Assembly: GCA_007130155.1 (NCBI GenBank)
Contig: SLTB01000024.1
Location: 1 to 43,693, forward strand
DNA: 43,693 nt
Reading direction: 5' to 3'
From: Pseudomonadales bacterium
GTDB lineage: Bacteria > Pseudomonadota > Gammaproteobacteria > Pseudomonadales > Azotimanducaceae
The notes under the pieces were generated by a model, which saw only the letters and a list, made by a program, of their open reading frames with translations, was not told where the DNA came from and searched no databases. The translations under genes were made by a program, and so were the position numbers. Of the stretch, positions 27,487 to 37,141 are shown piece by piece (within the stretch, counting starts at the first letter, position 1; each line of letters opens with the position of its first letter).

Positions 27487-28647
27487 CTACCCCTGCAACG
27501 AGACCCGGCCGGCCGCCATCCGATCCAGCGTGAACAGCTGATCCATGGCCAGTGCCCAGGGTGGCCGCAGGAAGCCCAGCGCCCGCACATCCTGCAGCCA
27601 CTGACCATAGGGCTGACTGCGAGAGAAACAGCCGCCGCCAAGCACCCGGCCGAGTTCCAGCAGCGTCGCCTCCACCAGCTCCGCCAATACCAGCTTGCCC
27701 CGAACACTTGCACGCAGGCCGTCCCCTGACTCCACTGCCGTCAGCATGCCCTCAAAGGCCTGCCTCGCCAGCCAATAACGATTTTCCGCCTCCACCCAAC
27801 CGACACGCTCAGCTGCCCGAAGCGTCTCCGCCCGCTTCACCAGGACCATGCGGGCCTCGGCCATGGCTTCCTCGAACACCGCCAGCACCACCGCAGAAAA
27901 AAGAACCGCCGAGAGCTGGGCCACCAGCGGTCGCGCCGCAGCGCAGGCCTGCGGGTCGGCGTGGCGCTCTGCAGGATAATCCTGAAAACGCCAGGCATGG
28001 CTCTGGGTCGCGCGCATACCATGACCATCCCAGGGGCGGGTCAACGTCATGCCGCTGCGGGTCTCACCACGCTTCACATGGCGGACGTCGACAATGAACA
28101 GCGGTGGTTCGCCATCACGGCCGTCTTGCGCGGTGGTGATCATGTAGTCGCAGATCCCGCTGCCGCTGGCGAAATGCTTCTCGCCGCTGAGGAGGAAGCG
28201 GTCGCCATCAAGCAAGGCCCGACTGCGGGTCTCTAGAATGTCCCCGCCACTGCCAGGCTCGGAGGTGACGGTACCCCAGAACTGACCCTGGCTGGCGCTG
28301 TGATAGACCCACTGCCGTTGCCGTATCCAGTCTGCCCCAGACGCCGAGCCTTCAGCCCCCAGCCAGTAGCCAAGCACCACCGGATGCATGCTCGCCACCA
28401 GCGCCAGCGACGGATCAGCGCCGGCCAGCGCAAACAGCATCCGCGCATAGGGCCGGATACATGCACCAAGGTCCGTGAACAGGCCGCCATCGTCCCGCGG
28501 CACTCCCGCAAGGGTGAATCCCGCCTCCGCCAGGGCTTTGAAATCCGAGGCATCCAGGCCCTCGCGCCTGCGCCGCTCCACGGTCTCATGACGCCAGCGC
28601 TCCGCCAACGTCCGTACCCGCTGCTCGACTTCCTTCAGTTCATGCAT
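27487..28647 (-). CDS. Acyl-CoA dehydrogenase-fold flavoprotein (DszC/HpaB-like monooxygenase candidate)
   Basis: FWGTVTSEPGSGGDILETRSRA...LSGEKHFASGSGICDYMITTA; ACAD fold without an obvious catalytic-base region. Confidence 0.8.
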   Translation of the reverse strand: MHELKEVEQRVRTLAERWRHETVERRRREGLDASDFKALAEAGFTLAGVPRDDGGLFTDLGACIRPYARMLFALAGADPSLALVASMHPVVLGYWLGAEGSASGADWIRQRQWVYHSASQGQFWGTVTSEPGSGGDILETRSRALLDGDRFLLSGEKHFASGSGICDYMITTAQDGRDGEPPLFIVDVRHVKRGETRSGMTLTRPWDGHGMRATQSHAWRFQDYPAERHADPQACAAARPLVAQLSAVLFSAVVLAVFEEAMAEARMVLVKRAETLRAAERVGWVEAENRYWLARQAFEGMLTAVESGDGLRASVRGKLVLAELVEATLLELGRVLGGGCFSRSQPYGQWLQDVRALGFLRPPWALAMDQLFTLDRMAAGRVSLQG

Positions 28648-28746
28648 GCGCCACCTCATATTTCCCCATCAGCGCCATGATACGGCTCATGGCCCGTTTC
28701 CACTGCCCCCGGCCCATCAGTACAATCCCCAGTCCTGCCAACCCCG

Positions 28747-29955
28747 ATGGAGGATGCCGTGGCCCAGGATCTGGAAGCCTTCCGTACGGAAGTTCGCGAC
28801 TGGCTGGAGGCAAACTGCCCCGTATCCATGCGCACGCCCATGCCCGAGGAGGAGGTGGTCTGGGGCGGTCGCAGAGCCGAGTTCGTCAATCCGGACGCCA
28901 AGGTCTGGCTCGACCGCATGGCCGAACGCGGCTGGACCGCCCCCACCTGGCCCAAGGCCTATGGGGGAGGCGGCCTGAGCGCCGACGAGAGCAAGGTGCT
29001 GCAGCAGGAAATCGGCCGCATCAACGCCCGACCGCCGCTCAACAGCTTCGGCCTGTGGATGCTCGGGCCGGCGCTGCTCGAATTCGCCAACGAGCAGCAG
29101 AAGCAGCAGTTCCTGCCGCCCATCGTCCGCGGCGAGATCCGCTGGTGTCAGGGCTATTCCGAACCCGGAGCGGGTTCGGATCTGGCCGGCCTGCAGACCA
29201 AGGCCGAGGACAAGGGCGACCACTGGCTGGTGAACGGGTCGAAAATCTGGACCAGCTACGCCGATCAGGCCGACTTCATCTTTTGCCTGGTGCGCACGGA
29301 AGCGGATGCCCCCAAGCATGAAGGCATCAGCTTCCTGCTCTTCGACATGGCCAGTGAAGGCGTCTCCACTTCGCCGATCCGGCTGATCAGCGGTGCCTCA
29401 CCGTTCTGCCAGACCTTCTTCGACGACGTGAAGGTCCCGAAGGAGAACCTGGTGGGTCAGCGTGGCAAGGGCTGGACCATCGCCAAGCGCCTGCTGCAGC
29501 ACGAGCGGCAGATGATCTCCGGCATCGGCGGCAACTCCGCTCTCGGTGCCTCACCGCGGGCGCTGGAGAACCTGGCCAAAAGCTACGTGGGCGAGGCCGA
29601 CGGCCGCATTGCCGATCCCGTCCTTCGGGACCGTGTCGCCAGTCACCGCATGAACGACCACGCCTTCCGCCTCACCATGTCCCGGGCCTTCGAAGAGGCC
29701 AAGGCCGGCAAGTCCGACGGCAATCTCTCGGCCATGTTCAAGTACTACGGCAGCGAGCAGAACAAGCGCAAGTTCGAGGTCATGCTGGAGATCATGGGAA
29801 CTCAGGCCCTGGGTTGGGAAGGGGAAGGCTTCGAGGATCGGGAGCTGGACATCACCCGCCAGTGGCTGCGCTCCAAGGCCAACTCCATCGAGGGCGGCAC
29901 CTCGGAAGTCCAGCTGAACATCGTCGCCAAGCGGGTCCTCAATCTGCCGGATTGA
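28747..29955 (+). CDS. Acyl-CoA dehydrogenase
   Basis: CQGYSEPGAGSDLAGLQTKAEDKGDHWLVNGSKIWTSYADQADFIFCLVRTE...IEGGTSEVQLNIVAKRVL. Confidence 0.94.
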   Translation: MEDAVAQDLEAFRTEVRDWLEANCPVSMRTPMPEEEVVWGGRRAEFVNPDAKVWLDRMAERGWTAPTWPKAYGGGGLSADESKVLQQEIGRINARPPLNSFGLWMLGPALLEFANEQQKQQFLPPIVRGEIRWCQGYSEPGAGSDLAGLQTKAEDKGDHWLVNGSKIWTSYADQADFIFCLVRTEADAPKHEGISFLLFDMASEGVSTSPIRLISGASPFCQTFFDDVKVPKENLVGQRGKGWTIAKRLLQHERQMISGIGGNSALGASPRALENLAKSYVGEADGRIADPVLRDRVASHRMNDHAFRLTMSRAFEEAKAGKSDGNLSAMFKYYGSEQNKRKFEVMLEIMGTQALGWEGEGFEDRELDITRQWLRSKANSIEGGTSEVQLNIVAKRVLNLPD

Positions 29956-29964
29956 ACGCAAGCA

Positions 29965-30238
29965 CTAGCCCGCATATCTCACCGATACGCGAAGCGAGGG
30001 CGCGGAGATGCCGGCAAAGACAAGGCGCGCGACAGTTCGGGCGCGAAGGCGTGCTTGACCGTACGTCGACCGATTCGCCGGGAGCGAATCGCGTCGCACG
30101 CAGTGCGCCCGCAGGGTGCGCACCATGCAGGGTGCGCACCATGCATGGTGCGCAACAGCGCAACCGCAGCGGCGGACCGGCAGGATTTCCCGCTAGCTCC
30201 GCGTCAGCAGCCGTGAATCGGTGAGATTTGCGGGTCAG
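29965..30238 (+). repeat. Family-1 TIR intergenic repeat, copy 4
   Basis: CTAG-CCCGCATATCTCACCGAT ... ATCGGTGAGATTTGCGGG-TCAG; contains perfect 22-bp palindrome TGCGCACCATGCATGGTGCGCA. Confidence 0.92.
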
Positions 30239-30291
30239 GGGTGCTGGCCATGGCCCGCAACAGCCCGCCTGGCGAGCGATCATTGGGCAGA

Positions 30292-30332
30292 GCGCCTGAC
30301 GGCGCTGATCGCCCCCGATGGGGGCTCCCACA
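30292..30332. repeat. REP-like double hairpin
   Basis: GCGCCTGACGGCGC TGATC GCCCCCGATGGGGGC TCCCACA; nearly identical to 6077-6116. Confidence 0.72.
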
Positions 30333-30460
30333 GGCGCCATGCCACTATCATGGGATCATTCCGCCAGCAGCAGAAAGCGTCATTCGTACTGAGGGCTCCC
30401 ACAGAGCCCTGCGTGGGTTCGCGTGTTTTCTCAGGGCTTGCGGGTTGTGCTGTGCGCGCG

Positions 30461-30483
30461 ATCGCCCGCAATGCGGGCTCCCA
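30461..30483. repeat. REP-like palindrome
   Basis: ATCGCCCGCAATGCGGGCTCCCA; same GCGGGCTCCCA head as the other REP-like units. Confidence 0.6.
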
Positions 30484-30571
30484 AGAGGTCTTGCCACAGC
30501 CGTCGGATGACCCCTCTTCCTTCCACGGCATCGTGAACGAACGCTCGTGGCAAACTCCGACGACGGCAAGC

Positions 30572-31528
30572 TCAGTATCCCCGCTGGGCATCCACCCGAT
30601 GGGCCAGAGGCTGGCCCGCCTCAAAGCGGGCCAGATTGTCCAGGAACAGTTCCGCCAGGGCGGAGGCAGGCGTGATCGCTGCCACATGGGGCGTCACATA
30701 GAGGTTAGGAGTGGTCCAGAACGGATGCCCGGGCGGCAGCGGCTCTTCCCGGAACACATCGAGCACCGCTGCTGACAGGGAACCCGCTTTGAGAGCGCGA
30801 ATCACGTCTGCGTCCATCACTGCCGTACCGCGGCCGACGTTGATGAGCACGGCTGCCGGCGCCAGCGCAGCCAGCACTTCAGCGTCGATCAGACCGCAGG
30901 TGTCAGGCGTATCCGGCAACACGCTCACCAGATAGTCGGCCCCCGCCACCGCATCGGGCAGCGCGCTGACGGCAAACACCCGTTCGATTCCGGCTACCGA
31001 CGCCCCGGTTCGGCTCACGCCCGTCACGGTGAGCCCGAACGCCGTGGCCACCTCAGCCAGATGCTGCCCGATGCTGCCGACTCCGAGAATCACCATGTGG
31101 CGGCCGCCACTTGGCCGCTCTGGAAGCTGACGCCAAAGGCCTTGGCGCTGCTGATCCCGGTAGTCGAACAGCCGCCGCTGCAATGCCGCGATCCAACCGA
31201 AGACGTACTCCGCCATCAGCGCTCCGAAGATGCCCTTCACCCCGGTGACCTGCAGTTCCGGCCGCTCATGGAGCAGCGACAGCAGCGGTGCCGTGCCGGC
31301 CCAGGTAGACTGCACCCAGCGCAATGATGTCAGCTTCGTTGACGCCGCTACCACATGCCCAGGTGAACCCAGACAGACCGTCGACTCACAGGTTTCAAGC
31401 TGCTCCGGACTGCTCACCGCTCGGTAATGCCCCGGTCGCCGCACTTCGAGCTCAGCAACGATGTCCGCGGCGTCGGCATCGAGAACCAGGATGGGTGGCG
31501 TGTCGGATGGCATGCTCGTTGACGACAT
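30572..31528 (-). CDS. D-2-hydroxyacid dehydrogenase (NAD-binding)
   Basis: MVILGVGSIGQHLAEVATAFGLTVTGVSRTG (GxGxxG), INVGRGTAVMDADVI, AVLDVFREEPLPPGHPFWTTPNLYVTPHVA. Confidence 0.93.
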   Translation of the reverse strand: MSSTSMPSDTPPILVLDADAADIVAELEVRRPGHYRAVSSPEQLETCESTVCLGSPGHVVAASTKLTSLRWVQSTWAGTAPLLSLLHERPELQVTGVKGIFGALMAEYVFGWIAALQRRLFDYRDQQRQGLWRQLPERPSGGRHMVILGVGSIGQHLAEVATAFGLTVTGVSRTGASVAGIERVFAVSALPDAVAGADYLVSVLPDTPDTCGLIDAEVLAALAPAAVLINVGRGTAVMDADVIRALKAGSLSAAVLDVFREEPLPPGHPFWTTPNLYVTPHVAAITPASALAELFLDNLARFEAGQPLAHRVDAQRGY

Positions 31529-31625
31529 GAAACATCTCGTTGGACGCTGGGAAATGACAGGGAGGTTGCGGCAGCTTCGAACCCGTGCCGATAATGCCTG
31601 GTCATGGTAACCGACGGAGACCGGA

Positions 31626-32087
31626 ATGATCACGCTGACCGTGAATGGGACCCGCTACGAAATCGAAGTGGAGGCCGACACACCACTACTCTGGGTCCTG
31701 CGCGACCACCTAGCACTCACCGGCACCAAATTCGGCTGCGGCATGGCCCAATGCGGGGCCTGCACCATCCACCTTGACGGCGAACCCATACGCTCCTGCG
31801 TCATCCCGGCTGCCGCGGCCGCCGGTCGTCGGATCACCACCATCGAGGGTCTGTCGGACGATCGATCCCATCCGGTCCAGAAGGCCTGGATCGAGCATGA
31901 CGTGCCCCAATGCGGCTACTGCCAGTCCGGTCAGATCATGACCGCAGCCGCCTTGCTGGAGCAGAAATCCGACCCCAGCGATGCCGATATCGATGCCGTC
32001 ATGACCAACATTTGCCGCTGTGGAACCTACCAGCCCATGCGCGCAGCGATCCATCGCGCCGCCGAACTGGCCCGGGAGGTATCCTGA
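31626..32087 (+). CDS. iorA: (2Fe-2S)-binding subunit of molybdenum hydroxylase (isoquinoline 1-oxidoreductase alpha-like)
   Basis: [26 protein letters not shown] and [18 protein letters not shown]...[15 protein letters not shown], two 2Fe-2S motifs. Confidence 0.92.
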   Translation: MITLTVNGTRYEIEVEADTPLLWVLRDHLALTGTKFGCGMAQCGACTIHLDGEPIRSCVIPAAAAAGRRITTIEGLSDDRSHPVQKAWIEHDVPQCGYCQSGQIMTAAALLEQKSDPSDADIDAVMTNICRCGTYQPMRAAIHRAAELAREVS

Positions 32088-34270
32088 TGAATACTCCGTC
32101 GAGCCTGTCGTCGGCCCTGCCGGGTTTCACCCGCCGCAGCTTCGTCAAGGCCACTCTTAGCGCCACCGGGGGATTAGCCCTGGGCTTTCACCTGCCGGCC
32201 ATCGCCGCCATGGACGGCCCCTGGGCCACAGACGTCGAAGGTGCAGAGATCAACGCCTGGCTGGTGATCGCACCGGACGACACCGTCACCATCCGCGTCG
32301 CCCAGTCGGACATGGGCCAGGGCGTATTCACGGCCATGCCCATGCTGGTAGCGGAAGAACTCGAGTGCGACTGGCAACATGTGCGTGCCGAGTACGCCAG
32401 CGCCAACCGCAGCCTGCGCGAGGACCGGATCTACCAGCGCATGGGCACAGGCGGCAGCAATGCGGTCCGTATTTCCCGTCCCTACCTGCAGCAGGCCGGC
32501 GCCAGCGCCCGCGAGCGGCTGATTGCCGCCGCTGCCAGCGAATGGGGTGTGCCCGCCAGCGAGTGCCGCGCTAGCAAGAGCCGGGTCATCCACGAGGCCA
32601 GTGGTCACAGCAAACGCTACGGCGAGCTTGCCGCCGCCGCTGCCGGCATCACCCTCGACGCCGAACCCGAAATTCGCAAGCCCGGCGAGTATCAGCTTCT
32701 CGGCACATCCCTGCCCCGCCTCGACGTTCCCGCCAAGGTGGACGGCAGCGCGGTCTATGGCATCGACGTGCGCGTGCCAGGCATGGTCTACGCCGCGGTC
32801 GCAGTCTGCCCGGTGTGGGAGGGCCGACTGCAGTCCGTCGACGCGGCCCCCGCCCGATCCATGCGCGGCGTCAAGGACGTAGTGACCATGGACGATGCCG
32901 TCGCCGTGGTGGCGGACAGCTACTGGCGCGCCAAGAAGGCACTGGAGGCCCTCTCGCCACAGTGGGATTTCGGTGAGCATGCCGGTGCCAGCAGCGAAGC
33001 GTTCAAGGCCCGTTTCCTAGCAGCCCTGGACGAGAAGGGCACCATTGCCGAAGAAGCGGGTGACGCCTATGGCCAACTCGAAAATGCAGCCACGGTCATC
33101 GAGGCCGACTACAGCGCACCGTATCTGGCCCACCTCGCCCTCGAGCCGGTGAACTGCACCGTCCACATCCAGCGCGACCGGGTAGACGTCTGGACCGGCA
33201 GCCAGAATCCTGAGAGCGTGCTCACCGTGGCGGCCGAGGAAAGCGGCCGGCCCACAGAACAGGTACACGTCCACAGCTGCCATCTCGGTGGCGGTTTCGG
33301 GCGCCGCAGCCGCCCGGATTTCGTCGCCCGCGCCGTGACCATTGCCCGCAGGGTCGAGGCACCTGTGCAGGTGATCTACAGCCGCGAGGAAGACACCCGT
33401 ACGGGCCATTTCCGGCCCATGGCCGAATTCCGTTTGCGTGCCGGCCTGGATGCCGAGGGCAAGCCGGCAGCTCTGGTCAATCGCTCCTCGACCCACTCCA
33501 TCCTCGCCGGGCTGCGGCCCGAGGCCGTGGCCAACGGCATCGATCAGTCATCCCTGTCCTGGCTGACAAACAGCCCCTATGCCTTCGCCCATCGCAGCAT
33601 CGAGCATCACCTGCAGCGCACCCACGTTCCGGTGTGGTTCTGGCGGGCCGTGGGGGCCACCCAGAACGCCTTCGCGCTGGAGAGTTTCCTCGACGAAATG
33701 GCCCATGCCGCCGGCCAATGCCCATGGCGCTTCCGTCGTGCACTGCTGGCCGAACGGCCGGACATCATTCGCGTTCTCGACGCCGCAGCCGAACAGGCCG
33801 GCTGGAATACCGCTCTGCCGCGAGGGCAGGGCCGAGGTATCGCTCTGGTAGAGAGTTTCGGCTCCATATGCGCCCAGGTGGCGGAGGTGGACGTCTCGCA
33901 AAGCGGCGAAGTGACCGTAAAACGCGTCGTCTCCACCCTGGACTGCGGCAATACAGTGAACCCGCAGACCATCGATGAGCAGGTCCAGAGTTCCGTGGTC
34001 TACGGCTTGTCCGCGGCGTTCTGGGGCAAGGTGGAGATCCAGGACGGCCGCGCCCGCCATGGTAACTTCGATCGCCACCGGGTTCTGAAGATGGCTGAGA
34101 CCCCAAAGATGGAGACCCATCTCGTGCTATCCGGCGGCGACAAATGGGGCGGTGTCGGTGAGCCTGCGGTGCCGCCGGTGGTCCCCGCCGTCTGCAACGC
34201 GATCTTTGCCGCCATCGGCAAGCGGGTACGCACCCTGCCGCTTTCCGATCAGGATCTGAGCTGGTCCTGA
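32087..34270 (+). CDS. iorB: Molybdopterin-binding xanthine dehydrogenase-family large subunit (isoquinoline 1-oxidoreductase beta-like)
   Basis: TAT-like TRRSFVKATLSATGGLALG; QSDMGQGVFTAMPMLVAEEL; HVHSCHLGGGFGRRSRPDF; GGDKWGGVGEPAVPPVVPAVCNAIF. ATGA overlap with iorA. Confidence 0.92.
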   Translation: MNTPSSLSSALPGFTRRSFVKATLSATGGLALGFHLPAIAAMDGPWATDVEGAEINAWLVIAPDDTVTIRVAQSDMGQGVFTAMPMLVAEELECDWQHVRAEYASANRSLREDRIYQRMGTGGSNAVRISRPYLQQAGASARERLIAAAASEWGVPASECRASKSRVIHEASGHSKRYGELAAAAAGITLDAEPEIRKPGEYQLLGTSLPRLDVPAKVDGSAVYGIDVRVPGMVYAAVAVCPVWEGRLQSVDAAPARSMRGVKDVVTMDDAVAVVADSYWRAKKALEALSPQWDFGEHAGASSEAFKARFLAALDEKGTIAEEAGDAYGQLENAATVIEADYSAPYLAHLALEPVNCTVHIQRDRVDVWTGSQNPESVLTVAAEESGRPTEQVHVHSCHLGGGFGRRSRPDFVARAVTIARRVEAPVQVIYSREEDTRTGHFRPMAEFRLRAGLDAEGKPAALVNRSSTHSILAGLRPEAVANGIDQSSLSWLTNSPYAFAHRSIEHHLQRTHVPVWFWRAVGATQNAFALESFLDEMAHAAGQCPWRFRRALLAERPDIIRVLDAAAEQAGWNTALPRGQGRGIALVESFGSICAQVAEVDVSQSGEVTVKRVVSTLDCGNTVNPQTIDEQVQSSVVYGLSAAFWGKVEIQDGRARHGNFDRHRVLKMAETPKMETHLVLSGGDKWGGVGEPAVPPVVPAVCNAIFAAIGKRVRTLPLSDQDLSWS

Positions 34271-34302
34271 TCCGGCATGGTGAGGCTCGCGGAAAGACGC
34301 TC

Positions 34303-34605
34303 GTGAGAAGGCTGTCGACACTGCTGCTGCTAGCCTCAGTGTCGGCAGTGGCCGATGCCGAGGGACCATCCCGGGGCGAAATCCTCGCCAGTGCCTGCAA
34401 CACCTGCCACGGCCTCGATGGACGTGGCAGCCCACCGCTACCGCCCTTGCGGGGACGCAACGACATCCGACAGCAGCTGCAAGCCTGGAAGATAGCCGCC
34501 GAGGCGACGGGCGACACCCACCTGATGATCCGCTTCGCCCGGGCCCTTTCGGACATGGACATCGATGATCTGGCCTCATTCTATGCCCGGCAGGACTCGC
34601 CATGA
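34303..34605 (+). CDS. Monoheme cytochrome c (FccA/cytochrome c553-like)
   Basis: Signal peptide; ILASACNTCHGLDGRG (CxxCH); GTG start; ATGA overlap with the next gene. Confidence 0.85.
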   Translation: MRRLSTLLLLASVSAVADAEGPSRGEILASACNTCHGLDGRGSPPLPPLRGRNDIRQQLQAWKIAAEATGDTHLMIRFARALSDMDIDDLASFYARQDSP

Positions 34606-35885
34606 CGGAACTCCTGAAGGGCTTGGGGCGACGCCAGTTCCTCGCCGGCGGCATGCTGCTGCCCCTGGCTCTCGGCAGTCTTCGCGCAAGCGCGAAGACT
34701 GCGCCCCATGTGGTCATCGTTGGCGGTGGCTTCGCCGGCGCCACCGCTGCCCGCTATCTGGCACGCTGGCTGCCGGACGTTCACGTTTCTCTGGTACTGG
34801 GCCGGGATCGCTACTGGACCTGTCCCTTCAGCAATCTTGCGGTGATAGGCCTGCGCTCACTGGACAGCCTGGAAGTCCGCCGCGACCAACTCGCCAGCGG
34901 CAACATCACCCTCGTACCCCTGGAGGCTCGGGATTTCGACCCCCACCGGCGCACACTGCGTCTTGAGGGCGGTCGCACACTGAGCTTCGATCGGCTGATC
35001 CTCGCTCCAGGCATCGAAGTCATGCCCGAGGCCATCGATGGCCACGGGCAGGATGCCGTCGACACTTTCCCCCATGCCTGGCAGGCGGGACCCGCCACCG
35101 ACCATCTGGCACGACGACTTTCGGCCGTACCCGACGGCGGCCTGGTCATCATCAGCGTTCCCGAGGGCCCCTACCGCTGCCCACCCGGCCCCTACGAACG
35201 TGCCAGTCTCATGGCTTGGTGGCTGGCACGCCATCGGCCGCGGGCGAAGCTCATCATGCTCGATGCCAACGCAAGCTTTACCAAAGAGGCCCTGTTCAAG
35301 TCCCATTGGCGCGAGGCCCACCCCCAACGTCTGAGCTGGTTCGGTCGCAACGATGATGGCCAGCTACGCCGCGTGGATGCCAGGCGCGGCAGGGTTCACA
35401 CGGACTTCGAGGACTATCGGCCGGATCTCGCCTGCGTGATCCCGCCCCAGCGGGCCGCCGCCATTGCCCGCATCGCGGACCTCGACGGTGGGCGCGGCTG
35501 GTGTAGCGTGGATGCCCGGACTTTCGCCTCCACCGTGCACCCGAATGTGCATGTGATCGGCGATGCCGCCATCGCCAATCCCATGCCCAAATCCGCGTTT
35601 GCTGCCGCCAGTCAGGCCCGGATCTGCGCCGCCGCCATCGCCGCCGAATTCAGCGGCAGAGGGCCGCCAGACGCCCTGCTGACGAACACCTGCTACAGTC
35701 TGCTGACGCCAGAGAAAGCCATCGCCGTCACCGGTTCCTATCGTGGAACGCGGCACGGGATCCAAACCCTGCCCGGCAGCGGCGGAACCAGCCCGCTTCA
35801 GGCACCGTCATCTCTGCGCGAGACGGAAGCCGGCCATGCCCGCGGCTGGTATGCCAGTGCCCGGGCGGAAGCTTTCGGTGATTGA
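34602..35885 (+). CDS. fccB: Flavocytochrome c sulfide dehydrogenase-like flavoprotein (FccB/SoxF-like)
   Basis: RRQFLAGGMLL TAT-like; HVVIVGGGFAGATAARYLARW; cysteine motifs YWTCPFSNLAV and YRCPPGPYERASLM; C-terminal NTCYSLLTPEKAIAVTGSYR. Confidence 0.9.
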   Translation: MTELLKGLGRRQFLAGGMLLPLALGSLRASAKTAPHVVIVGGGFAGATAARYLARWLPDVHVSLVLGRDRYWTCPFSNLAVIGLRSLDSLEVRRDQLASGNITLVPLEARDFDPHRRTLRLEGGRTLSFDRLILAPGIEVMPEAIDGHGQDAVDTFPHAWQAGPATDHLARRLSAVPDGGLVIISVPEGPYRCPPGPYERASLMAWWLARHRPRAKLIMLDANASFTKEALFKSHWREAHPQRLSWFGRNDDGQLRRVDARRGRVHTDFEDYRPDLACVIPPQRAAAIARIADLDGGRGWCSVDARTFASTVHPNVHVIGDAAIANPMPKSAFAAASQARICAAAIAAEFSGRGPPDALLTNTCYSLLTPEKAIAVTGSYRGTRHGIQTLPGSGGTSPLQAPSSLRETEAGHARGWYASARAEAFGD

Positions 35886-35886
35886 G

Positions 35887-36354
35887 ATGAAGCGCATCCG
35901 GCTGGGCCGCACCCGGCACGGTGGCCTGCTGCTGTTGGCGCTGCTAGCCAGCGGCGCCGGTGCCGACTGTGCGACCTTCGAGATTGTCGGCGATGGCATC
36001 ACGCTGCCGCTGGGCGGCCAGACCGGAAACCCCGAAGCCGGGCGCCGGGTCGCCGCAGAACGGCAGCGTGGCGATTGCAGCATCTGCCACCAGTTGCCGT
36101 TGCCGAACGATCACTTCCACGGCAATGTAGGGCCGGATCTCACCGCGATCAGCACCCGTCTGACGCCTGCCCAGATTCGCCTGCGGGTCGCCGCCAACCG
36201 ACAAATGAATCCGGAGTCAGTGATGCCGGACTACTGCAGCAGCCGTGGCCGCCACGAGGTCGCGGGCCCCTACGCCGGCGAACCCATTTTGACGGATCAG
36301 GAGATCGAGGATGTCGTGGCCTGGCTGAGCAGTCTGGACGGCAGTGCGCCATGA
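35887..36354 (+). CDS. soxX: SoxX-like sulfur-oxidation c-type cytochrome
   Basis: GDCSICHQLPLPNDHFHGNVGPDLTAISTRLTPAQIRLRVAANRQMNPESVMPDYC; one CxxCH and a SoxX-type methionine region. Confidence 0.88.
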   Translation: MKRIRLGRTRHGGLLLLALLASGAGADCATFEIVGDGITLPLGGQTGNPEAGRRVAAERQRGDCSICHQLPLPNDHFHGNVGPDLTAISTRLTPAQIRLRVAANRQMNPESVMPDYCSSRGRHEVAGPYAGEPILTDQEIEDVVAWLSSLDGSAP

Positions 36355-36809
36355 AACGTTACGGGCATTCAGGCCTGCCGCGCCGTGCCGTTATCCAAGG
36401 CATGGCCGCAAGCTTCACGCTGTCGCTGATGCCGCGGGCGTCAGCCGGACTCGAAGCCGCTCTGCAGGCGCGGTTTGGTGACCGCCGCCCGGACACAGGC
36501 GGGGTTGAACTCGAAGTCAGCAGTCTGGTGGAGAACGGCAACTCCGTGGCCGTCACCGTGAGGGCCGACCCTTCGCAGCCTAGCCCCTCCGCCCTGCACC
36601 TGTTCATGCCCCGAAACCCCGAACCCTGGGGAACCAGCTTCCACATCCAGCCGCCAGCGCTGGCTGAGTTCAGCACCCGCATCCGACTGTCAGGGTCCCA
36701 GGACCTGATGGCGCTGGCCGAATGGTCTGACGGCCGACTCGGCGCCACCGCGGTGTCCGTCATGGTCACACTCGGCGCCTGCGCCGACGATCTTTACGGC
36801 GAATTCTGA
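36351..36809 (+). CDS. soxY: SoxY-like sulfur carrier protein (atypical C terminus)
   Basis: RRAVIQGMAAS leader; VELEVSSLVENGNSVAVTVRAD, FHIQPPALAEFSTRIRLSGSQDLMALAEWSDG; ends VTLGACADDLYGEF. ATGA overlap with soxX. Confidence 0.82.
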   Translation: MKRYGHSGLPRRAVIQGMAASFTLSLMPRASAGLEAALQARFGDRRPDTGGVELEVSSLVENGNSVAVTVRADPSQPSPSALHLFMPRNPEPWGTSFHIQPPALAEFSTRIRLSGSQDLMALAEWSDGRLGATAVSVMVTLGACADDLYGEF

Positions 36810-36811
36810 TC

Positions 36812-37141
36812 ATGAGTCTGTCCGCCCGCGTTCGCATTCCCACTGAGGCCCGCGCCGGCGAGGTGATCGAGATTCGCACCCTGGTGAGTCATCCCATGGA
36901 AACCGGTTTCCGCGTCGACAGCTTCGGCCGGCGCGTGCCGCGCAAAATCCTCACCCGCTTCAGCTGCCACTACGATGGCCGCGAAATCGTCAGCATGGAC
37001 CTCCGCCCCGGCATCGCTGCCAACCCCTATGTGGCCTTCCGCTTCGTCGCCGACGTATCCGGCGCGATCGAACTGCGCTGGGAGGGCGATGAGGGCGAGG
37101 TCCTCATCGAGCGCAGCCACCTCGAGGTCATCAGAGCATGA
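36812..37141 (+). CDS. soxZ: SoxZ-like protein
   Basis: ARVRIPTEARAGEVIEIRTLVSHPMETGFRVDSFGRRVPRKILTRFSCHYDG; typical SoxZ N-terminal pattern. Confidence 0.9.
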   Translation: MSLSARVRIPTEARAGEVIEIRTLVSHPMETGFRVDSFGRRVPRKILTRFSCHYDGREIVSMDLRPGIAANPYVAFRFVADVSGAIELRWEGDEGEVLIERSHLEVIRA

